From: Sphingomonas sp. GC_Shp_5
Lineage (GTDB): Bacteria; Pseudomonadota; Alphaproteobacteria; Sphingomonadales; Sphingomonadaceae
Reading direction: 5' to 3'
NCBI RefSeq assembly: GCF_026540855.1
Contig: NZ_JALNUP010000010.1
Location: 1 to 64,000, forward strand
Length of the DNA stretch: 64,000 nt
The notes under the pieces were generated by a model, which saw only the letters and a list, made by a program, of their open reading frames with translations, was not told where the DNA came from and did no database searches. The translations under genes and the position numbers were made by a program. Shown here piece after piece: positions 58,883 through 64,000 of this stretch; the first letter of the stretch is position 1, and each line of letters opens with the position of its first letter.

Positions 58883-59539
58883 GTGATCATGCTAGCTCTT
58901 ATACTGGCGCAAGCCACTGATACCGTGTCGCTAGCGCAAGTCCGAGAGATGGCGCCTGCCGTGGCAGGCGAAGTCATCCTGCGCAATCAGCCGCATGGTC
59001 CGATCGAGGCGTTCGAAGCGCCGACTGGCGGAATGAACGCTCCAGGCATGGTGGACGGACAGCTGATTGAGCGGCCTATAGTAATTGGTCCTGGGTGTGT
59101 CCGAACGCGTTGGACTGTGAAGTTCCAGGCAGCGCCAGGGGCAGACATCAGTGCCGCTACGGTAATTGGCACTTACGCCGCACGTGAGATTTCTTGGTTC
59201 CTGCAAGATGCCTGCCCGTCGGGAAGATACGTGCATCTGAGCTCTGGAGTCACCGTAGATCAAGGATGGGAGGCACTTGCAAGTCTCAGAGAAGTGAGTG
59301 CCGCAGCGAGTCGGACGCGGTTTCAATGCGCTGACACGACGTCGTCTGGCCTGTGCAAAGGCAGCAAGGCAATCGGTGCAGCTCTACGCACGTTACTGCC
59401 ATGGGCAGTCACCCGGGATGCCGACGAAGTGAGAGTTTGGTTGGGTGTGCCTGGCGATGCCATCGTCACCGAAGTGCGCTTCAATCCGAAGCATTTGTCG
59501 CGGGTGATCGTCACGCGCAAAGTACCAGCGCCATTCTAA
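58883..59539 (+). CDS. hypothetical protein, probably exported
   Basis: A 218-aa protein. GAGGA sits 7 nt before a GTG start; a short hydrophobic N terminus (MIMLALILAQA) could be a minimal signal peptide. Four cysteines (GCVR, DACP, QCAD and GLCK) suggest disulfides. TRWTVKFQAAPGADISAATV and EVRVWLGVPGDAIVTEVRFN are well-formed beta segments. I do not recognise a family. Confidence 0.65.
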   Translation: MIMLALILAQATDTVSLAQVREMAPAVAGEVILRNQPHGPIEAFEAPTGGMNAPGMVDGQLIERPIVIGPGCVRTRWTVKFQAAPGADISAATVIGTYAAREISWFLQDACPSGRYVHLSSGVTVDQGWEALASLREVSAAASRTRFQCADTTSSGLCKGSKAIGAALRTLLPWAVTRDADEVRVWLGVPGDAIVTEVRFNPKHLSRVIVTRKVPAPF

Positions 59540-59620
59540 TGTTGAGTCTGCTTTCAGAACCCGGTTTTCGGTCGCTCAACGGCTGAATGTGGGCGACAGC
59601 GGAAAGGCCGTCCGTGGAGG

Positions 59621-59656
59621 CCGCTTTGCCAATCGCGGATGTCGCAACCTGGTGGA
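59621..59656. repeat. degenerate dispersed repeat, copy A
   Basis: CCGCTTTGCC...GGATGTCGCAACCTGGTGG resembles CCGCTTTTCG...GAATGTCGCGACCTGGTGG at 63012-63046, with one 1-nt indel. Both lie between small genes of the right-hand tract. Confidence 0.55.
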
Positions 59657-59685
59657 AAACGGACAGACGACTTCGGTTGATCGCG

Positions 59686-60147
59686 CTACTTCAAGGCGGA
59701 TACCCAGCACGGTGCGAGCTTCATGAATGACCCGTTGATCCATTCGGCAATGGGTGAGTCGTCAGCTGAGGTGAGCGTCATCGACCCCATCGAGTAAGAT
59801 GCGGGTGCCGTCAGCGAGTAGATGGACCCATCAAGAAAGATCCTCGTCTCTTTCGGAGAGAATCCTGGGACGGACATCTTCGGCATTGGCAGTTCCTGCA
59901 ATCGTGCGATTACCTCCCGCACGGCCGGGCACGACTTACTAGTTGTCCATCTAGTTTTCGCCTTCGATCCTCGAGACACTTGAGTGAGTTTCAGCGTGTA
60001 TTCGAAAGCGGGCCCCTCACTCTCGTTCGTTGCGATCTGCACGGATTGAGTCGTGTGGCTTAGGGAGCCCTCGCGCCGGAATTCGGCCCATTGCCCAGGA
60101 AGCGGCGTCTGAGCGTAAATTGCAGCGGCGATCATTATTGAGAGCAT
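59686..60147 (-). CDS. hypothetical exported protein
   Basis: A 153-aa protein with a short signal-like start (MLSIMIAAAIYAQTPLPGQW). GCAGG is 7 nt before the ATG; the frame stays open to 60354 but that part is unlike a protein. The mature part has FRREGSLSHTTQSVQIATNE, then FEYTLKLTQVSRG, a lone pair of Cys (KSCPAVRE, APCWVSA) and IFLDGSIYSLTAP. A small beta-rich periplasmic protein is likely. No family recognised. Confidence 0.65.
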   Translation of the reverse strand: MLSIMIAAAIYAQTPLPGQWAEFRREGSLSHTTQSVQIATNESEGPAFEYTLKLTQVSRGSKAKTRWTTSKSCPAVREVIARLQELPMPKMSVPGFSPKETRIFLDGSIYSLTAPASYSMGSMTLTSADDSPIAEWINGSFMKLAPCWVSALK

Positions 60148-60364
60148 CGTATTACCTGCACAGTTCGGCGGCATGCTCGCATGAGCGCGGGAAAGTCCGC
60201 AAGTAGGCGACTGCGGAATGGCCGTTTTCCTTCCCAGTAGCTGCCTGTCGGCTTCCGGGCAGTTCACATACGCTGGGCGCAACGGAACGGCTTCAGGTGG
60301 TGGGTTGAAGACAGGCGGGTTTTGATTTGCCGGCGCAGTACAGCGGACGAGCAAGTGTTTTGAA

Positions 60365-60745
60365 TTATGCTGCCAGAAAACAGTCTACCGCGCTCCCTCG
60401 GATTCCGACGGCCACGGCATCGACCCCACGAACACGGTCTAGGTCTGCATCGTGAGCCGCTAAGATAAAGATGTGGGCTCCGGGATCGTAGGCGACGATG
60501 GTCCATACTCCATCGTCCACTACGATGATCACATCCCTGATGATGACTTCGCCGGTTTCATCATCGCCATCGCGTACCTTGGCGTTGTGTGGTCGAACTA
60601 AAGCAGCCTGCATTTTGATTAGGCGGTCCAAAAACCAAGATTGTGGCAGAGCCGAACCCACCGCACCTTCAGGATGCGCCGGAGCAACGTAAGCTGCGAT
60701 TTCTGCATCCACTCGTCGTTGTAGGTCTGAATGCAAGGTTTCCAT
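60365..60745 (-). CDS. hypothetical protein
   Basis: A 126-aa soluble acidic protein, METLHSDLQRRVDAEIAAYV at the start, with a beta-rich centre (EVIIRDVIIVVDDGVWTIVAYD) and DRVRGVDAVAVGIRGSAVDCFL at the end. An ATG 19 codons upstream at 60802 is an alternative. No clear ribosome binding site. Function unknown. Confidence 0.6.
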   Translation of the reverse strand: METLHSDLQRRVDAEIAAYVAPAHPEGAVGSALPQSWFLDRLIKMQAALVRPHNAKVRDGDDETGEVIIRDVIIVVDDGVWTIVAYDPGAHIFILAAHDADLDRVRGVDAVAVGIRGSAVDCFLAA

Positions 60746-60961
60746 TGTCTTGGAATAGGGGATGATCAGACGGACGTGAAGCCGTGGCGCTTGCCAACGC
60801 ATTGGATGTCGGCGAACGGCAGCTATCGGCCACGAGCCACAGCGGCTTGAATGTCCAGCATTGGGCTACTGCCGACCGGCGGCATGCGGCGGCCGTAGCT
60901 GCGCCAATCATATCAGGCTCAACCTGCTTGTAAGCAGACGTTTAAAGAGGAATATTGAGCT

Positions 60962-61381
60962 ATGGTCCCGGCGCGATATTCCATCCTGCTAATCGCCCCT
61001 GTTCTATGCGGTTGCTCACAGCAGCAAGGAAATGCACGGGCTTGCACGCCACCTCACACAAGCTGGGGAAAGCCGCATCCGCATCTTGGGCCGGATCGTC
61101 TTGAGATCGGTGTCGCGGTGGATCATGACGGAAAGCTGTACCTAGACGGAAGGCAGCTGAGCACAACCAAACTCGCGGCAGAGCTAAAGAACATTGCGAC
61201 CGTAAAGAACCCTGAACCCTCAGTTTTGCTCGAAACAGAAATGGGGGCACCATGTCACGTTGTCGACCAGATCCGATCGCTGATGGAGCAGGACCTTGCT
61301 TGCACTAAGGGCGGACATTGCGACGAGGGAGTCGCGTCGATCTGGAGCAAGCTGCCTTATACTGGACATGGTGTCCCTTAG
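60962..61381 (+). CDS. lipoprotein with ExbD/TolR-like domain
   Basis: A 139-aa protein. The lipobox is VLCGC with acylation at Cys18. From about 48 on, IGVAVDHDGKLYLDGRQLST, TKLAAELKNIA, SVLLETEMGAPCHVVDQIRS follows the ExbD/TolR periplasmic pattern (I-x-V-x-x-D-G-x-x-x-x-G, then a sheet strand and helix). It lacks the ExbD transmembrane helix and is instead lipid-anchored. GAGGAA precedes the ATG by about 9 nt. The role is unknown; the ExbD likeness is my reading of the pattern. Confidence 0.65.
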   Translation: MVPARYSILLIAPVLCGCSQQQGNARACTPPHTSWGKPHPHLGPDRLEIGVAVDHDGKLYLDGRQLSTTKLAAELKNIATVKNPEPSVLLETEMGAPCHVVDQIRSLMEQDLACTKGGHCDEGVASIWSKLPYTGHGVP

Positions 61382-61588
61382 CAGCTGCGAGCGCCAAAAT
61401 AAGTATCATGCCTCTCCACCGTCCCAAGTCTTGAACCTTGAAGTCTAAAGAAACGCTGCACGTGAGCAAGAGGCAGGGCCAAGCGCAGTGAACGCCCGCA
61501 CTTCGTGCGCCCCGGACACGCAGTCAATTAGGATGGCGCCTCTAGTACCCGCGAGTGACACTCCGGAACCTAGCACATAGGGCTTGGG

Positions 61589-62224
61589 CTAGAACGGTGG
61601 CGGGGCCTTGTAGAGCATTTCGACACGAACAAGCTCGGCAAGCTGCCCCGTCGTAACATTGACTTTCCACATTAAAGTATCCGGTCCTGGGGGAAAGTAG
61701 GTAAGTTCGTAATGCTGCCAGAGCCCCGTTGATGGTAATTGCTCCACGGCATACGGCCGACCGAAATCCATAGCGAGGAAAGAGCGTCGTGGTGCAACCT
61801 CGGTCGCTGGATAGAAGGCGGGCGCTCCGGCAACAAGCTCGAACGTTAAGTTTTCGCCCGCTTTAATCCTTATTTGTGCGTTTTTTAGTTTTGCAATCAA
61901 TATTGCTGCGTCGGCAGACGTTATTGCGTTGTAGTGAGCAGTCTGAGGTTGCGGCGCGAGTGCAGGAGCGATGCACGCCTTGGCCGCGTTGGTCATTTCG
62001 GCCGCTGCAATCGTCAATTCTGCTCCGGCTTCTTCTGGATTGTGGAAAGACGGAGCGCCGCGTACTACTTCAAGCCTGGCACTTCGCAACCCACAACGAA
62101 CAGCACGTTGTTTGAGGCGTTCCGCGACGCTGACGCGGCCTTGGAACCGCCAATCCTCCGGCTGGTGGTTAATCGTCGGGGCGGTGACTGCGGCAAGCAG
62201 CAGGACGCTGACAACAGCATTCAT
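61589..62224 (-). CDS. hypothetical exported protein
   Basis: A 211-aa protein with a signal peptide (MNAVVSVLLLAAVTAPT). GGAGT is 7 nt before the ATG. The mature protein contains two Cys in the first half (VRCGLRSARLEVV, KACIAPALAP) and a beta-rich C-terminal half with MDFGRPYAVEQLPSTGLWQH and MWKVNVTTGQLAELVRVEML. No family recognised. The 207 bp on its 3' side contain no gene. Confidence 0.68.
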   Translation of the reverse strand: MNAVVSVLLLAAVTAPTINHQPEDWRFQGRVSVAERLKQRAVRCGLRSARLEVVRGAPSFHNPEEAGAELTIAAAEMTNAAKACIAPALAPQPQTAHYNAITSADAAILIAKLKNAQIRIKAGENLTFELVAGAPAFYPATEVAPRRSFLAMDFGRPYAVEQLPSTGLWQHYELTYFPPGPDTLMWKVNVTTGQLAELVRVEMLYKAPPPF

Positions 62225-62334
62225 CCCATCAACTCCGATTTAAAGTTCCAGCAGCGTAAATGTTCTAGGCGATTAGGCGAACGCGTCCGCTTTTCACACG
62301 AAGTACAAGCTGCGTATGGGTTGCATTTGACCGA

Positions 62335-62682
62335 TTACGACTGGGTGTAGGTTAACGTGCGGGTCGATCGATGAAGCGAGTAGCTTAGCCTATGCCGAAT
62401 GGCATCATCTGTAATGCGAAGAAGCTCGGCCTGCTTGATGTCGTCGGGCAGATTGATCGTCACCGACTCCGCTCCTACAGCTGTTGCAGCGGTCCAGTCT
62501 AGTGAAGGGTACTTCGCCGCCTGGGAGGCGGCAAAGCGACTAAGCCGGATGGAAGAACCGCGCAGGGTGAGCGTATGCTCTCTGCCGATGGTCAGTGATC
62601 GAGAGGAATGCGCGTTGCTGACTGCTACTGACGCGCCTATGAATAAAATCGCGGCGACGGTTAATTTAATCCGGGGAGACAT
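62335..62682 (-). CDS. small exported protein with secretin/TonB short N-terminal-like domain
   Basis: A 115-aa protein with a signal peptide (MSPRIKLTVAAILFIGASVA). The start has AGGAG exactly 7 nt upstream; a GTG two codons earlier is less well placed. The mature part, SVTINLPDDIKQAELLRITD followed by YSLHRSTRTLTYTQ, resembles the small beta-alpha-beta domains (STN-like) found before secretins and TonB receptors. That likeness is weak. Confidence 0.6.
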   Translation of the reverse strand: MSPRIKLTVAAILFIGASVAVSNAHSSRSLTIGREHTLTLRGSSIRLSRFAASQAAKYPSLDWTAATAVGAESVTINLPDDIKQAELLRITDDAIRHRLSYSLHRSTRTLTYTQS

Positions 62683-63069
62683 CGGCACTCTCCTAATGAC
62701 GAGCTCTCCGACCCGCCGTGTCCACCATACGCGAACAGCGGCCGCCTACAATGGCCAGCTTGAAGAACGATCGCACCAGATCTTCGATTGAGTGCTGGCA
62801 GCTAACCAAAGTCTGTAGACTGGGCGGTCGCCAGAAGGTGCACCGATGAGGCGACCGCTTCGATCTCGGAAAGCGGTAGCTGGTTGAGCATGGCAGAACT
62901 GATCTTCACCGTACCATGCTTCCTTGCTGAACGATCGTCTGCAATCGGGAAGCGTGATGGTAGGCCGGAATGGCGAGAACTGGGCGCTGTAAGCCTGGCC
63001 GCTTTCAAAGTCCGCTTTTCGGCCCACGAATGTCGCGACCTGGTGGTTAGCTGCCCTTCGCTGAACAGC
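62683..63069. other. intergenic stretch with repeat remnants
   Basis: About 390 bp without a convincing gene. GGCAGCTAACCA (62797-62808) is inverted as TGGTTAGCTGCC at 63044-63055, framing 259 bp, and the second copy of the degenerate repeat lies at 63012-63046. The flanks do not match further, so an inserted element is not proven. A 35-codon minus-strand frame at 62909-62802 is too short to call. Confidence 0.45.
63012..63046. repeat. degenerate dispersed repeat, copy B
   Basis: Matches copy A at 59621-59656: the last 17 bases, ATGTCGCGACCTGGTGG, differ from copy A by one base, and CCGCTTT is shared at the left. Located between small genes; strand of any function unknown. Confidence 0.55.
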
Positions 63070-63522
63070 TTACGAGGTCAAAGAAGTCTTTCCAGCCGAA
63101 TGCTTTGTCGCCAGCACCTGCCGAGTCCGGAAAAGCATATGCGATGGCGCGCGGTCGCCCCTGTTTGGAACGCGATCAATCAGGTCATAAGCAGCATCAA
63201 AGCCGAGGTATTGTCTGTTGCCTTGTGGGCGGGGGCCACCATCCGGGCTGGGCGGCTGCCACCCCTTTGCCGTCACCTCTACCGTCGAGGCGACATTCTG
63301 AAGGCCATCGGTGCCGCCATTCCATGGCAGCCACCAGGACGTCTCGCCTGACCTTCGATCGCGGATCGCTAGGGCAAGGCCACTTGGCCAATCCGGCCCG
63401 CTGTCGACCGGGCGGTAATAAGCGGTCCAATCAGGATGGTGACGCAACACGTAGTATGCCCGCTCGACAGGACATTGGACGACCGAAGACGCGGCAAGCG
63501 CAAGCAATCCGAACATCGTCAT
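63070..63522 (-). CDS. hypothetical exported protein
   Basis: A 150-aa protein. AGGAG is 6 nt before the ATG, and the N terminus (MTMFGLLALAASSVVQCPV) is a signal peptide ending near Cys17, though not a clear lipobox. The body is Trp- and Gly-rich (HHPDWTAYYRPVDSGPDW, ETSWWLPWNGGTDGLQ), then KGWQPPSPDGGPRPQGNR and DAAYDLIDRV. No family recognised. Confidence 0.62.
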   Translation of the reverse strand: MTMFGLLALAASSVVQCPVERAYYVLRHHPDWTAYYRPVDSGPDWPSGLALAIRDRRSGETSWWLPWNGGTDGLQNVASTVEVTAKGWQPPSPDGGPRPQGNRQYLGFDAAYDLIDRVPNRGDRAPSHMLFRTRQVLATKHSAGKTSLTS

Positions 63523-63707
63523 GGTCGACTCCTGAGAAACGATCCCATCCTAGCCAAGATCGGAACGTCCACAATTGGGCGATCGCGGACAGGCTGCTCC
63601 TGGCCCCTGCTTTCCGAGCGCGAACGACTCAATCTGGTAGCGAGCGGAATGGCGGCTTTCCGGATCAATGTGTAGAATGCGGACGGCGGGCGTGGCATTG
63701 ACCTCTC

Positions 63708-64000
63708 ATGTCAGATCAACCGGACCTGCGTTTTTGTGGCTTCTCGCTCTGGGTGGATCGGCGTCAGTTTCCAAATACGTCGGATGACTTGGACGGCAAC
63801 TGGCTGGTCGTTCGGGCGCGCATGGAAGCGAGCGGTGCGCGCGTAGAGTGTGAAGGGCCGGTTCTAGAGACCACGGACATCAAGCGGTTCCGCGAACAAC
63901 TGGCCGCGATGGTCGCGGTCTTATCAGGTGAAGCCACGCTCGCGGGTTCTGAACCGGAAATCAATATTGTTTTGACACTGCGAAAGATAGGCCACGTTGA
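63708..64000 (+). CDS. hypothetical protein, cut by window end; immunity-protein-like pattern
   Basis: An open frame from ATG 63708 continues past the right edge (97 codons visible). MSDQPDLRFCGFSLWVDRRQ is followed by DDLDGNWLVVRARMEASGAR, VECEGPVLETTDIKRFREQL and INIVLTLRKIGHVE. The order D-G-N-W-L-V-R, then a strand, then a helix beginning T-x-D-x-x-x-F, resembles WapI-type immunity/DUF proteins with a Trp-Leu core. That assignment is tentative. No strong ribosome binding site. Confidence 0.6.
   Translation, partial: MSDQPDLRFCGFSLWVDRRQFPNTSDDLDGNWLVVRARMEASGARVECEGPVLETTDIKRFREQLAAMVAVLSGEATLAGSEPEINIVLTLRKIGHV

Noticed and set aside
62802..62909. 35-codon minus-strand ORF ending LLATAQSTDFG
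   Set aside because: AAGGAA is 10 nt from a GTG and the peptide is plausible, but it is short, without context and inside repeat remnants.
52602..64000. Duplicate of the tRNA-Leu 3' end as a right attachment site
   Set aside because: Reading through for CTTCTGGGCACCA and close variants found none in the window.

Overview
The window looks like chromosome from a sphingomonad (Sphingomonas-like alphaproteobacterium). Reasons: strongly GC-rich coding sequence, a TonB-dependent receptor, the alphaproteobacterial order rpmF-plsX-fabH-ihfA-merR, a compact che operon typed by its own protein motifs, and palindromic repeats of the kind common in sphingomonads. This placement is inferred from gene content and was not checked against a database.

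Layout. 1-3.7 kb: 3'-truncated TonB-dependent receptor, alpha/beta hydrolase, gamma-carbonic-anhydrase-like protein. 4.0-12.5 kb: one chemotaxis operon on the plus strand (MCP, STAS, cheA, cheR, cheB, cheD, cheY, cheW, a second degenerate cheB, a small helical protein), mostly joined by ATGA/TGATG overlaps. 12.6-13.5 kb: winged-helix regulator and a small divergent locus with a 19-bp palindrome. 13.5-19.9 kb: three members of the ligase-associated DNA damage response set (exonuclease, DEXH helicase, PdeM endonuclease), with kup inserted between helicase and pdeM and no ligase in the window. 19.9-24.6 kb: msrA, a 51-aa membrane protein, an aspartate-type aminotransferase, a PabB-PabC fusion, an MBL hydrolase. 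24.9-27.9 kb: rpmF-plsX-fabH-ihfA-merR. 27.9-38.7 kb: prfC, aldose epimerase, pheST, lysE-type exporter, rplT-rpmI, AsmA protein, hisN. 38.8-44.3 kb: periplasmic peroxiredoxin, diguanylate cyclase, two microproteins behind a sigma-54-like promoter, and several small enzymes. 44.4-52.4 kb: gltD-gltB, uppP and an NDUFA9-like protein.

At 52.5 kb a tRNA-Leu(CAG) is followed at once by a decayed tyrosine integrase, so the rest of the window is probably an integrated or remodelled segment. It carries an operon ending in a diaminopimelate decarboxylase, a chain of overlapping small membrane-protein genes leading into a frameshifted corA, and from about 58.4 kb a run of short, mostly signal-peptide or lipoprotein genes of unknown function, separated by degenerate repeats.

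The most interesting points are the sigma-54-like promoter with two membrane microproteins (40.6-40.9 kb), the catalytically degenerate second CheB, the ligase-less repair cluster, the tRNA-Leu island with its lysA operon, and the small-secreted-protein tract at the right end.
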